The notes under the pieces are model-generated. The model searched no databases. It was not told where the DNA came from and saw only the letters and a list, made by a program, of their open reading frames with translations. Position numbers and translations under genes: made by a program. Below are positions 36,490 through 45,235 of a DNA stretch of 64,000 nt, piece by piece; the first letter of the stretch is position 1, and each line of letters begins with the position of its first letter. Origin of the DNA: an uncultured Eubacteriales bacterium (lineage in GTDB: Bacteria; Bacillota; Clostridia; Christensenellales; CAG-138); NCBI GenBank assembly GCA_900544965.1, contig UQXE01000006.1, positions 1-64,000 on the forward strand, given 5' to 3'.

Positions 36490-39083
36490 TTTTTACAACC
36501 CTTCACCTTAGCGCAAAGCTCATTTAGAGTAAACAATGCCTCGATAGGGGTTAGGGCGTTGGTATCCAGCTGCAAAAGCCTATCAAGCACCTCGTTTGTA
36601 TCTTTACCGGTCTTTCCATGCGCCTCCAATTTATGAGACACTGCTCCTGCATCCTTTCTGCTTATATCAGAGGCCTCCAATTCAGCTAAAATTTCGCCCG
36701 CCCTGCTTATAACGCCATCAGGCAGTCCGGCAAGCCTTGCCACCTGGATACCAAAGCTTTTATCCGCGCTTCCACGCACAATCTTATGAAGAAATATTAT
36801 CTCCTCCCCAATCTCCCTTACGGAAACCCTATAATTTTTTACTCCCGGAAGCTTGTCCTCAAGCTCGGTTAACTCATGGTAATGCGTTGCGAATAACGCC
36901 TTTGCTCCGCATTTTTCTTGGTCGGCAATTCGCTCAAGCACCGCCCAGGCTATGCTCAATCCATCATATGTACTGGTTCCACGGCCGATCTCATCGAGTA
37001 TAAGCAAGCTGTTTTTTGTTGCGTTATTCAGTATATTTGCCATCTCGCTCATTTCAACCATGAACGTGCTCTGCCCTGAGGACAGGTTATCAGAAGCTCC
37101 TACTCTGGTAAATATTCTGTCAACAATACATATGTCGGCGGTTCGAGCGGGTACGAAGGAGCCTATATGGGCCATCAGGACTATAAGCGCAACCTGTCGC
37201 ATATAGGTGCTCTTTCCGGCCATATTAGGACCTGTAATTATAAGAAGCCTGTTTTCCTCTCCATCCATAACGGTCATATTGGGTACAAACCCATCCCGCA
37301 TTCCGCGCTCAACTACTGGATGACGGCCATCGGTTATTTGTATAGTGCCGCTTTCATTTATGGCAGGACGGCAGTATCCGTTTGCCGAGGCAAGCTGAGC
37401 CATAGACTGATAGGCGTCCACTTCAGCGATCTTTGACGCCGTTTCCTGAAGCCTGGGCAAACAATCGGTAAGCACGGATCTTATTTCACAAAAAAGGTTA
37501 TACTCCAGTTCAATGCATTTTTCTTCAGCGCCTAAAATAGCCTCCTGTAAACGCTTTAAATCTGGGGTTGTATAGCGTTCCGCATTTGCAAGGGTTTGAC
37601 GCCGTTCATATTCATATGGCACAAGATGCTGGTATGACTTTGTTACCTCAATATAATAGCCAAAAACCTTATTATACTTTATTCGCAGGTTTTTGATACC
37701 CGTTCTTTCACGCTCGTTCGTCTCCATCTTGGCCAACCAAATCTTGGCGTTTGAAGACGCTTCCCTGAATTTATCCACCTCGGCGTTATAACCCTTGCGT
37801 ATTATACCGCCTTCACGCGCTCCTAGAGGCGGCGTATCCGAAATAGCATTTTTCAGCAGTTCGCATATATCCGGCATTGCGTCAAAACTATCTGAGATGG
37901 CGGTGAAGGCTGGAGATTTTAAACCGGTAAGGAGGTCGTTTAATGGAGGAAGTTTCTCCAGCGACGTTTTAAGCGCGAGGCAATCCCTGGGGGTTATAGT
38001 TCCGTACGCTATTTTGCTGCATAGACGCTCGATATCATATATTCCGCCGAGAGCTTCTGTAACAGCATTCTTTAGCATTATCTGGCCAAACAGCTCATCA
38101 ATAGCGTCGAGTCTTCGCTCTATCCTTTCAGCCTCATTCAATGGCTGATCCACCCAAACGCGCAGCAAACGCGCCCCCATCGCGGTTTTTGTATTATCGA
38201 GATGGTTTAATAGAGTGCTCTTTTTTCCGGCGTCGTGCCTAATCGGCCTGGTAAGCTCCAGATTCATCCTAGTGGACGCATCCAGCTGCATATATCTATC
38301 GCAGCTATAGGGTGATAGTTTCCTAATATGCCTAAGCGCGTTTTTTTGTGTTTCCGCCAGATAGCTTAACAATGCGCCCGACGCGTTTATTCCCAAATGA
38401 TTGCTTGATTCAAACCCAAAGCCATTGAGCGTAAGCACCTTAAAGTGCTCCAAAAGACGTTCATAAGCCCTGTTATTGGCATACTCCTTGTTTGAATATG
38501 TCTGTATATAGTAAAGTCCTTTTAAATGCGAAAACCTCTCGGATTCAGCCTCGTTTATTATCAGCTCCCTTGGTTTTATGCGCGTCAGCTCATCAATAAG
38601 GATCGAATCGGATGAAAGCCCGAATTCTGTGGTCCAAAACCCACCCGTAGATACATCGGAATAAGCAAGACCAGCCATGTCGTCAGATATATAGAGCGAT
38701 GCGATATAATTGTTCTGCTTATCATCCAGCATCGTCTCCTCTATAATAGTGCCAGGAGTAATAACGCGAACAACATCACGGACAACAAGCCCCTTTGATT
38801 TCTTTGGGTCGGTGAGCTGCTCACATATCGCAACCTTATATCCCTTATTGACGAGTTTATTTATATAACTATCCACAGAGTGGTGCGGAATTCCGCACAT
38901 TGGAGCGCGCTCTTTCAGTCCGCAATCCCTTCCCGTCAACACGATCTCCAATTCGCGCGAGGATTTAACGGCGTCTTCAAAAAACATCTCGTAAAAGTCG
39001 CCAAGCCGGAACATTAGTATGCAGTCGTTATATTTTTCCTTAAGCTCCATATATTGCTGCATGAGCGGTGTAAGTTTATCCAT
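36486..39083 (-). CDS. mutS: DNA mismatch repair protein MutS
   Basis: MutS binds mismatches and small loops. The 865 residues contain the mismatch-binding Phe-x-Glu in FRLGDFYEMFFEDAV, the clamp and lever regions, Walker A GPNMAGKSTYMRQ, Walker B LLILDEIGRGTSTYDG and FATHYHEL. The start is set at MDKLTPLMQQY, with GGGAGAAAG upstream; earlier in-frame ATGs lack a ribosome binding site. It lies 22 bases after miaB and starts the mutS-mutL-miaA-hfq-ynbB run. Confidence 0.96.
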   Translation of the reverse strand: MDKLTPLMQQYMELKEKYNDCILMFRLGDFYEMFFEDAVKSSRELEIVLTGRDCGLKERAPMCGIPHHSVDSYINKLVNKGYKVAICEQLTDPKKSKGLVVRDVVRVITPGTIIEETMLDDKQNNYIASLYISDDMAGLAYSDVSTGGFWTTEFGLSSDSILIDELTRIKPRELIINEAESERFSHLKGLYYIQTYSNKEYANNRAYERLLEHFKVLTLNGFGFESSNHLGINASGALLSYLAETQKNALRHIRKLSPYSCDRYMQLDASTRMNLELTRPIRHDAGKKSTLLNHLDNTKTAMGARLLRVWVDQPLNEAERIERRLDAIDELFGQIMLKNAVTEALGGIYDIERLCSKIAYGTITPRDCLALKTSLEKLPPLNDLLTGLKSPAFTAISDSFDAMPDICELLKNAISDTPPLGAREGGIIRKGYNAEVDKFREASSNAKIWLAKMETNERERTGIKNLRIKYNKVFGYYIEVTKSYQHLVPYEYERRQTLANAERYTTPDLKRLQEAILGAEEKCIELEYNLFCEIRSVLTDCLPRLQETASKIAEVDAYQSMAQLASANGYCRPAINESGTIQITDGRHPVVERGMRDGFVPNMTVMDGEENRLLIITGPNMAGKSTYMRQVALIVLMAHIGSFVPARTADICIVDRIFTRVGASDNLSSGQSTFMVEMSEMANILNNATKNSLLILDEIGRGTSTYDGLSIAWAVLERIADQEKCGAKALFATHYHELTELEDKLPGVKNYRVSVREIGEEIIFLHKIVRGSADKSFGIQVARLAGLPDGVISRAGEILAELEASDISRKDAGAVSHKLEAHGKTGKDTNEVLDRLLQLDTNALTPIEALFTLNELCAKVKGCKK

Positions 39084-39105
39084 TTTAATGCTTTCTCCCA
39101 TAAAA

Positions 39106-40497
39106 TTATACCATTGTTCCCGACAGCGAGTTATGTACCACACTGTCGATACGTACGCGGACTAGCTTTCCGGTTAGCGCCTCGCTTCCAGCAAAATAAA
39201 CGGTTTTGAAATTTGTAAGCTTTCCATACATATATGTGGTGTCAGACCTGACATCGCTGCCTTCTACAAGAACATTTTCAATTCTTCCTATATACTTGCT
39301 GTTGTTGGAATACAGGCCTTCAGCTATGGCCTTGTTCAATTCCAGTAATCTGCGCTTTTTTTCTTCCTGGGGGATTTGGCAGTCCATCTCGGCAGCCTTT
39401 GTATGCTTTCTTGGAGAATACATAAAAGTATATGCCGCCGAAAACCCAACTCGCTTTACGAGGTTAATCGTGCATTTAAAATCCTCTTCGGATTCGCCGG
39501 GGAACCCTACTATGATATCTGTTGTTATTTCTATTCCAGGAACATGAAGCCTTAAATTCTCCACTATTTCGGTATAGCGTTCATGCGTATAGCCCCTGTT
39601 CATAAGCCTTAGTATCCGGTTGCTCCCCGACTGCACGGGAAGATGAACATGGTTGCATACTTTGCTAAACGACTTCATCGCCAAAATCAGTTCAGCGGAC
39701 AAGTCCTTTGGGTGCGAAGTCATAAACCGGATCCGCTCAATTCCGTTTACATCGTTAAGCATACGCAGCAGTTGGGGAAAGTTAACGTTATCCTTTGGCG
39801 AATGATACGAGTTTACATTCTGACCAAGCAGGGTTAGCTCAACATACCCACGGCTAGCCAGTTCCTTTGCCTCTTCAATTATCAAGTTGTGGTCGCGGGA
39901 ACGTTCGCGGCCCCTGACATATGGAACAATGCAATATGTACAGAAGTTATCGCACCCGTACATTATGTTTATATTGGCAGAAAAAGCGCCTGTCCGCTTA
40001 ACAGGTATACCCTCTGGAACAATCGCATGTTCGTCATCATTTATTAGCATCACTCTTTCGCCCTGAATTGCCTGCGCCAGCATTGAAGGCAATTTCTGAA
40101 GCTCGTTTGTGCCAAATATAATATCTACAAATGGATACCTCTTATATAGCCTTTGAGCCACCTCCCTTTGCTGCATCATACATCCGCAAACGGCTATTAT
40201 CGTGTTTGGACGTTCATCCTTCACGGCTTTAAGCGCCCCAACGTTTCCAAATACCCTAAGCTCAGCATGTTCGCGTACACAACAGGTGTTAAATATTATT
40301 AAGTCGGCTTCCGCCTTATTATCGGACAATGCATATCCCAGTTCCTCAAGTATTCCAGCCATCTTTTCCGAGTCATGGCTGTTCATTTGACAACCATATG
40401 ATTCAATGAAGTATGTAGCTCTATTACACGCCCGAGTCCGGCCCGCAAGCGAGTCCATAGTCCCGCAGTTATTGGTTAAGTCCATGCTTATCTTCAT
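39106..40497 (-). CDS. miaB: tRNA-2-methylthio-N6-dimethylallyladenosine synthase
   Basis: MiaB methylthiolates the isopentenyl-A37 made by MiaA. The 463 residues carry the N-terminal cluster cysteines (ESYGCQMN, NTCCVREHA, GCMMQQ), the radical SAM motif CDNFCTYC and a C-terminal TRAM domain. IVPYVRGRERSR after the motif is typical of MiaB and not of RimO. AAGGA lies nine bases before the ATG. It is first in an operon that ends with ynbB, preceded by its own promoter. Confidence 0.96.
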   Translation of the reverse strand: MKISMDLTNNCGTMDSLAGRTRACNRATYFIESYGCQMNSHDSEKMAGILEELGYALSDNKAEADLIIFNTCCVREHAELRVFGNVGALKAVKDERPNTIIAVCGCMMQQREVAQRLYKRYPFVDIIFGTNELQKLPSMLAQAIQGERVMLINDDEHAIVPEGIPVKRTGAFSANINIMYGCDNFCTYCIVPYVRGRERSRDHNLIIEEAKELASRGYVELTLLGQNVNSYHSPKDNVNFPQLLRMLNDVNGIERIRFMTSHPKDLSAELILAMKSFSKVCNHVHLPVQSGSNRILRLMNRGYTHERYTEIVENLRLHVPGIEITTDIIVGFPGESEEDFKCTINLVKRVGFSAAYTFMYSPRKHTKAAEMDCQIPQEEKKRRLLELNKAIAEGLYSNNSKYIGRIENVLVEGSDVRSDTTYMYGKLTNFKTVYFAGSEALTGKLVRVRIDSVVHNSLSGTMV

Positions 40498-40522
40498 ATA
40501 TACAAATCCTTGTTAAAATTAT

Positions 40523-41401
40523 TTATATGACAATTATAGTTCCAACGCTCAAAGCTGGCAAGTTGGAAGTACATGTTGCATTGTATAAATAAGATTTTTC
40601 AGCAATGGCAGCCTGCCCGATAGTTGGATCCTTCTTTAATAGATAATCAAGTAAAAGATATAGCCCAACTAACAGCGCAATAAGCACTATGGCCAAGGCG
40701 ACCTTTGCAATCGATATATTTATACTTTTTGAAGGGGCATAATACCTTCTGTCGCCCGGACGCAGGGCAGTGCCGCTGAATCTTCCAACCTTGGCTGAAC
40801 CGAATCTTTTTGTCGTGGCGTTTTCTCCTGAAACCGGAAACCTATCAAGTTTTGCGGTGCTCCTAACACGTCGTAGAGCTTCCGCACCGGAGCCGCAAGC
40901 TGTAAACCGTGAGTAGCGGGCGTCGGCTATCCGGCGTTCTACTGGCCTGCTGCCGATTCCAAGATAGCGCCCAAATCTGGGAGCGGAAACTTGCCCTCTG
41001 ACGGAATCCGCTTCGTGCCCGCTGGGCTTGAAGCGATAAAGCCGCGCCGCACTGATTTTATTAGCGGCGTTCTTTGATTTTAAATCGTTAAACCGCGCCA
41101 GTTCTGGGGTGCTGTTCCTTAATCGGGCGGTATATGGGCTGTCTCCTTTAGGTCCATAGCGCGATACATGCAGTTTTGATCCCTTTGTTCGCGCGGCTAT
41201 GCCGCTATGACCAAATCTTCCAAGCCGTGGCACACTTGCCTTGCATCGCTTTGCCATCGAACCTGCGGGCCTGAACTTGCTCATTCGCGCCGACTTGCTT
41301 TTTAGTCGAACGCCAAACACAGCTACAGGTTCTTTAACGGAAAGCGGTTTGCTAATCAAAGGACCCTTCCCCTTAATAAATTTTATAGGCTGTAACGGCA
41401 T
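40523..41401 (-). CDS. Basic-repeat membrane protein of unknown function
   Basis: A 292-residue protein. About 200 residues form a very Arg/Lys/Ser-rich, Asp/Glu-poor region made of degenerate units of about 25 residues, each around a core like A-R-x-x-RF-x-x-SG (for example VPRLGRFGHSG, APRFGRYLGIG, TAKLDRFPVSG, SAKVGRFSG). A single transmembrane helix (VALAIVLIALLVGLYLLLDYLL) follows near residues 230-250, then about 40 residues that are probably outside the cell. The start at 41401 has GAGGA just upstream; a GTG at 41449 is possible but poorly placed. It follows the lipoprotein gene by about 50 bases in the same direction. The repeats suggest nucleic-acid or polyanion binding, an inference from charge. 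No family recognised. Confidence 0.7.
   Translation of the reverse strand: MPLQPIKFIKGKGPLISKPLSVKEPVAVFGVRLKSKSARMSKFRPAGSMAKRCKASVPRLGRFGHSGIAARTKGSKLHVSRYGPKGDSPYTARLRNSTPELARFNDLKSKNAANKISAARLYRFKPSGHEADSVRGQVSAPRFGRYLGIGSRPVERRIADARYSRFTACGSGAEALRRVRSTAKLDRFPVSGENATTKRFGSAKVGRFSGTALRPGDRRYYAPSKSINISIAKVALAIVLIALLVGLYLLLDYLLKKDPTIGQAAIAEKSYLYNATCTSNLPALSVGTIIVI
40533..40561 (-). promoter_or_regulatory. Promoter of the miaB operon
   Basis: TTGCCA (40556-40561), 17 bases and TATAAT (40533-40538) on the minus strand lie 36 bases ahead of miaB and inside the last codons of the preceding gene. Confidence 0.65.
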
Positions 41402-41451
41402 ATATTTCCTCAAACATTCAATTATTTTTATAGAGTGATTTCGCTTCACGC

Positions 41452-42345
41452 TTATTCCATGTCGATAAACTCTATGTTTCCGTGTCCGCTTTCAATACGG
41501 TAATCTGGGGTGCAAAATCCCATAACCATTATTTCGTCATTCAACTCAAATAGGAATAACCCCGCGCCTTTTTCTCCCCCAGAGGCTTTTATCGTCACCG
41601 TTCCATGAACCTCTAGCGCCTCTAGCTCGGCCCCGTGATACTCCCCTGTATTGGAAACCTCAAATACAGCCCCGTCGTTAAGTACTAAGGTGTTTGAGCA
41701 CTTTACCGCATTATACTGGCCTGAACAGGCGGTTAATTTTGAACCCTTGAGCATAATAAGCTCATCTCTGGTGATATTAATCCCGTTTAGATTTCCCAGA
41801 GCAGTTATTTCAGCATTATCTTGTATCGTCATTCCTTTGACATCAATTCCGCGCCCAGTACGCCCTGTTACACTTATAGAACTATTTTCATTTATCTTCA
41901 AGCTGCCCGTGGCGCTAATCCCGTTTAAGCCGGCGTCAATTTTGGAGTTAGTAGCCGTTATCGTACCATCCCCAATGATTCCTATACCATCACGGGATCC
42001 TGTAAGCGTAAGATCTTCCATATTTAAGAGGCAGTTATTATCCATGCGAACAACGCACTCTCCCTCGCCGTATATCGTAAAACCGTTTCCAATCAGAGTC
42101 ATTGTCCCCAGGGCTTCGGTCAGCTTTAAAATTTCTCTTCCGATATGTACATTATCCGTTAGTATAACTGTGCTGCTTTGACCTTTTTTAAACAGATCAA
42201 TTAAATCCGCGCCTGAGGATACCTTTATCCCTTCAGAATTCCCCGCAATATCAATTTTAACAGGAGTTTTTTCAATACGAGTGCAGCCAAAAAAAACTCC
42301 TACAATAAACAATAAAATTGTGGCCGATACCGTACTTCGTTTCAT
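41452..42345 (-). CDS. Lipoprotein with parallel beta-helix-like repeats
   Basis: A 297-residue secreted protein. A signal peptide ends in lipobox GVFFGC at about residue 21. The mature part is a series of short repeats with alternating N, G, I and L (GNGFTIYGEGECVV, NLNGINITRDELIMLKG, NAVKCSNTLVLNDGAVF), the pattern of a right-handed parallel beta-helix, often seen in carbohydrate-binding surface proteins. AGGAGCTGAGC precedes the ATG. It is followed at about 50 bases by the basic-repeat membrane protein, so the two may act together at the envelope. Ligand unknown. Confidence 0.75.
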   Translation of the reverse strand: MKRSTVSATILLFIVGVFFGCTRIEKTPVKIDIAGNSEGIKVSSGADLIDLFKKGQSSTVILTDNVHIGREILKLTEALGTMTLIGNGFTIYGEGECVVRMDNNCLLNMEDLTLTGSRDGIGIIGDGTITATNSKIDAGLNGISATGSLKINENSSISVTGRTGRGIDVKGMTIQDNAEITALGNLNGINITRDELIMLKGSKLTACSGQYNAVKCSNTLVLNDGAVFEVSNTGEYHGAELEALEVHGTVTIKASGGEKGAGLFLFELNDEIMVMGFCTPDYRIESGHGNIEFIDME

Positions 42346-42453
42346 GCTCAGCTCCTGATCTAACATTCTATCATAAAATAATTATAACATAAACTCAGTT
42401 GTCATAGAACAATATATGGGTTAATATGATTTTATTCTTTTAAGTTTAAACTT

Positions 42454-42487
42454 ATAATGGCACACGCTCTAGAGCGCGTGCCATTAT
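42454..42487. terminator. Long hairpin after the Vor/Kor operon
   Basis: A 34-base near-perfect palindrome: ATAATGGCAC with GTGCCATTAT outside CGCTCTAGAGCG, with one mismatch pair. It lies 33 bases past the last operon gene. The T-run is poor, so it may stabilise the 3' end as well as terminate. Confidence 0.55.
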
Positions 42488-42519
42488 ATATGCGTTTAGC
42501 TGTGTAACGATAAAATAGG

Positions 42520-43056
42520 TTAGCGAACCGAGGCCGCGCCCTTGTTAAGAGCCTCGCGGTTCAGCGGTATAAGATGCGCTTTCTTTTCCCCAAGCTTATA
42601 AAGCAATGCCTGGAGTACGCTTTCAAAATCGACGCACTTTGTCTTCTCAATATAAGCTCCAAGCATAACCATATTGGCTACTCGTGGGTTTCCAAGCTCC
42701 TCCGCTATCTCGTTGCACGGCACATAATAGACCTCTACGTCGCCGCGATCGGACTTTTTATCTATAATGGAGCTATTTATAAAGAGCTTGCCGTCGGGTA
42801 AAACACTGTCTTCAAACTTGTCTAACGAAGGCCTGTTCATCGCTACTACAGTTGTAGCCATGGTTACTATAGGCGAGGCTACAGGCGAATCCGATACGAC
42901 TACGGAACAGTTGGCCGTACCGCCGCGCATTTCAGGTCCATATGATGGCAGCCACGACACCTCTTTATCTTCAAGCATTCCCGCGTAGGCAAGCAGTTGA
43001 CCCATTAGAAGAACGCCCTGTCCGCCAAAACCAGCAAAAATGTTTTGTTCCAACAT
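42520..43056 (-). CDS. 2-oxoacid:ferredoxin oxidoreductase, gamma subunit
   Basis: A 178-residue gamma subunit of a four-gene ferredoxin-dependent oxidoreductase. GFGGQGVLLMGQLLAYA at the N-terminus and PSYGPEMRGGTANCSVVVS are the family signatures. It is the last gene of the ferredoxin-alpha-beta-gamma operon, 4 bases after the beta gene. The complex oxidatively decarboxylates a 2-oxoacid with CoA and reduces ferredoxin; 2-oxoisovalerate (Vor) or 2-oxoglutarate (Kor) are the likely substrates, not separable here. Confidence 0.9.
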   Translation of the reverse strand: MLEQNIFAGFGGQGVLLMGQLLAYAGMLEDKEVSWLPSYGPEMRGGTANCSVVVSDSPVASPIVTMATTVVAMNRPSLDKFEDSVLPDGKLFINSSIIDKKSDRGDVEVYYVPCNEIAEELGNPRVANMVMLGAYIEKTKCVDFESVLQALLYKLGEKKAHLIPLNREALNKGAASVR

Positions 43057-43060
43057 GGCT

Positions 43061-43792
43061 TTATACCTCCTTCTTAACGCCCAGAGGATAATAGGGAATC
43101 ATGTTTTGCTCAAGCCATTCCATGGATTCCGACGGATTCATTCCCCAGTTCGTTGGACAGTTTGACAGCACCTCTACCAGTGAAAATCCTTTACCTTCAA
43201 GCTGCGTTTCAAATGCCTTCTTGATAGCGCGCTTTGCCTTAACAATATTCGGGCTGTTGTTTACAGCTACACGCTCTATATAAGCTGAACCCTCTATTGT
43301 GGCAAGCATTTCAGCAATGCGGATCGGGCTGCCGCAGTGCTCCTTATCCCTTCCGTACGGGGACGTTGTAGTCTTTTGACCAACAAGAGTAGTAGGGGCC
43401 ATCTGTCCGCCAGTCATGCCATAAATGGCGTTGTTTATAAATATTGTTGTGATCTTTTCTCCCCTATGGGCCGCATGCACTATCTCAGCTGTGCCTATGG
43501 AGGCAAGGTCGCCGTCGCCCTGATAGGTAAATACAACATTGTTGGGATTTACTCGCTTTATCCCCGTTGCAACCGCTGGGGCGCGTCCATGCGCCGCCTC
43601 CTGGGTGTCGATATTGAAGTACCTGTATGCAAACACCGCACATCCAACCGGCACAACGCCAACGGTACGCCCGCCGATATTGAGTTCGTCGAGAACTTCC
43701 GCAACGAGACGATGTACAATTCCATGTCCGCAACCGGGACAATAATGAAGTACAGCGTCGGTCAGCAGAGGCGTTTTTTTAAAGTTAGCCAT
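43061..43792 (-). CDS. 2-oxoacid:ferredoxin oxidoreductase, beta (TPP-binding) subunit
   Basis: A 243-residue thiamine-diphosphate subunit. CPGCGHG near the N-terminus and the TPP/Mg motif in GDGDLASIG, then NNAIYGMTGGQ, are diagnostic. HGRAPAVATGIKR lies in the active site. It is 2 bases from the alpha gene. It supplies the cofactor site where the 2-oxoacid is decarboxylated. Confidence 0.92.
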   Translation of the reverse strand: MANFKKTPLLTDAVLHYCPGCGHGIVHRLVAEVLDELNIGGRTVGVVPVGCAVFAYRYFNIDTQEAAHGRAPAVATGIKRVNPNNVVFTYQGDGDLASIGTAEIVHAAHRGEKITTIFINNAIYGMTGGQMAPTTLVGQKTTTSPYGRDKEHCGSPIRIAEMLATIEGSAYIERVAVNNSPNIVKAKRAIKKAFETQLEGKGFSLVEVLSNCPTNWGMNPSESMEWLEQNMIPYYPLGVKKEV

Positions 43793-43794
43793 GG

Positions 43795-44865
43795 TTACGC
43801 CCTCCTGGATTCAATAATCTTTTCAAATATTTCTTCTGTGGTAGGAACTAAGCTGCCCGGCCTTCCCAAAAACTCTATGGGTTTTTCCGCATTTACGGCA
43901 AGCTTGACATCCTCGACCATCTGGCCTGCGCTTATTTCCACAACGATAGCCTTTTTTACGCTATCCTGGCATATTGCCCTGCGTACATCGGCTTCAGGGA
44001 ATGGCCATATGGTGATTGGACGCACAAGTCCAACCTTTATTCCGTTCTTTTCGGCAAGCGCTATGGCACTCTTGCATATACGCGCCACAGTTCCATAGGC
44101 GCAAAGAACTATCTCAGCGCCATCCGTATTATACAGCTCGCAAAGGCATTCCTTTTCCTTTATCGTAGCGTAGCGCGCCTGCAAACGGTCGTTCAATTCC
44201 TGAAGCTCTTCATTTTCTATATACAGGGAATTGACAACAGCGCGCGGGCGTCCGCTTTCAGGAGTCCATCCGGTGGTTGCCCACTCTTTTTCGGGCAGTT
44301 CGCGCCTCTGCTTTCCCTCATGAAATTCAACCGGTTCCATCATCTGGCCTATTATTCCGTCGGCCAGCATCATAACTGGCGTACGGTATATGTCGGCAAG
44401 GTCAAATGCATCCTGCATAAGATCAATAGCCTCCTGTACCGACGACGGTGCAAGCGCTATCATATGATATTCACCATGTCCGCCCCCTTTTGTGGTTTGG
44501 AAATAGTCTCCCTGAGAGGCCTGTATTGAACCCAAACCTGGGCCGCCGCGCATCATATTAACGATGACGCAAGGAAGTTCCGCGCCCGCCAGGTATGATA
44601 TCCCTTCCATTTTAAGACTGATTCCTGGGCTTGAGGACGATGTCATAACCCTGGCGCCAGCGCCGGAAGCGCCATAAACCATGTTTATAGCGGCAACTTC
44701 GCTCTCAGCCTGAAGGAAACACCCGCCTTCCTGGGGAAGCCTTGCAGACATGTATTCTGGTATATCATTCTGCGGTGTTATAGGATAACCGAAGAAAAAA
44801 CGGCATCCTGCCTTTATCGCCGCTTCCGCAACAGCTTCGCAGCCCTTCATCAATTTCTTTGCCAT
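43795..44865 (-). CDS. 2-oxoacid:ferredoxin oxidoreductase, alpha subunit (VorB/KorA type)
   Basis: A 356-residue alpha subunit. FFGYPITPQNDIPEYM, then TSSSSPGISLKMEGISYL and MRGGPGLGS are the pyrimidine-binding and substrate-side signatures. The order ferredoxin, alpha, beta, gamma on one strand matches the four-subunit Vor/Kor enzymes of anaerobic Clostridia rather than fused pyruvate:ferredoxin oxidoreductase. Substrate by annotation convention is 3-methyl-2-oxobutanoate or 2-oxoglutarate. Confidence 0.92.
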   Translation of the reverse strand: MAKKLMKGCEAVAEAAIKAGCRFFFGYPITPQNDIPEYMSARLPQEGGCFLQAESEVAAINMVYGASGAGARVMTSSSSPGISLKMEGISYLAGAELPCVIVNMMRGGPGLGSIQASQGDYFQTTKGGGHGEYHMIALAPSSVQEAIDLMQDAFDLADIYRTPVMMLADGIIGQMMEPVEFHEGKQRRELPEKEWATTGWTPESGRPRAVVNSLYIENEELQELNDRLQARYATIKEKECLCELYNTDGAEIVLCAYGTVARICKSAIALAEKNGIKVGLVRPITIWPFPEADVRRAICQDSVKKAIVVEISAGQMVEDVKLAVNAEKPIEFLGRPGSLVPTTEEIFEKIIESRRA

Positions 44866-44879
44866 AATAACCTTCCTCC

Positions 44880-45095
44880 TTACCCTCTATCGTCCTGAAT
44901 CTCAATTACAGAATCAGGACACGTACGAGCGCAGGATGCGCATGCGATACATGAATCCATATCTGTCACCTCAGCGGGATGGTACCCCTTTGAGTTGAGC
45001 TTAGTCTTTGACAACGCTACAATCTTCTTTGGACATGCCCTGACGCACAGCCCACATCCCTTGCAACGCTCCGCGTTAATGGTTAAAACGACCAT
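44880..45095 (-). CDS. Ferredoxin-like delta subunit (two 4Fe-4S clusters)
   Basis: A 71-residue protein with two CxxCxxCxxxCP motifs, CKGCGLCVRACP and CIACASCARTCP. It is the first gene of the oxidoreductase operon and carries electrons from the TPP site to external ferredoxin. The start MVVLTINAERC is chosen for the GAGAGGTAAG upstream; an earlier in-frame start would sit in the leader. A clear promoter lies at 45159-45187. Confidence 0.92.
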   Translation of the reverse strand: MVVLTINAERCKGCGLCVRACPKKIVALSKTKLNSKGYHPAEVTDMDSCIACASCARTCPDSVIEIQDDRG

Positions 45096-45158
45096 TGAGC
45101 TTACCTCTCTTTCAATTTGCAATACGCCTTTTGTAAAGGTGCACAAATACTCGAATAA

Positions 45159-45187
45159 ATTATAGCACCGTTACATATCTTGTTCAA
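45159..45187 (-). promoter_or_regulatory. Promoter of the 2-oxoacid oxidoreductase operon
   Basis: TTGAAC (45182-45187), 17 bases and TATAAT (45159-45164) on the minus strand, with a leader of about 60 bases. Confidence 0.7.
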
Positions 45188-45235
45188 ATAATATATAGCG
45201 TTTTTTACCGATTCATATGCCTTTTTAAATAATTC

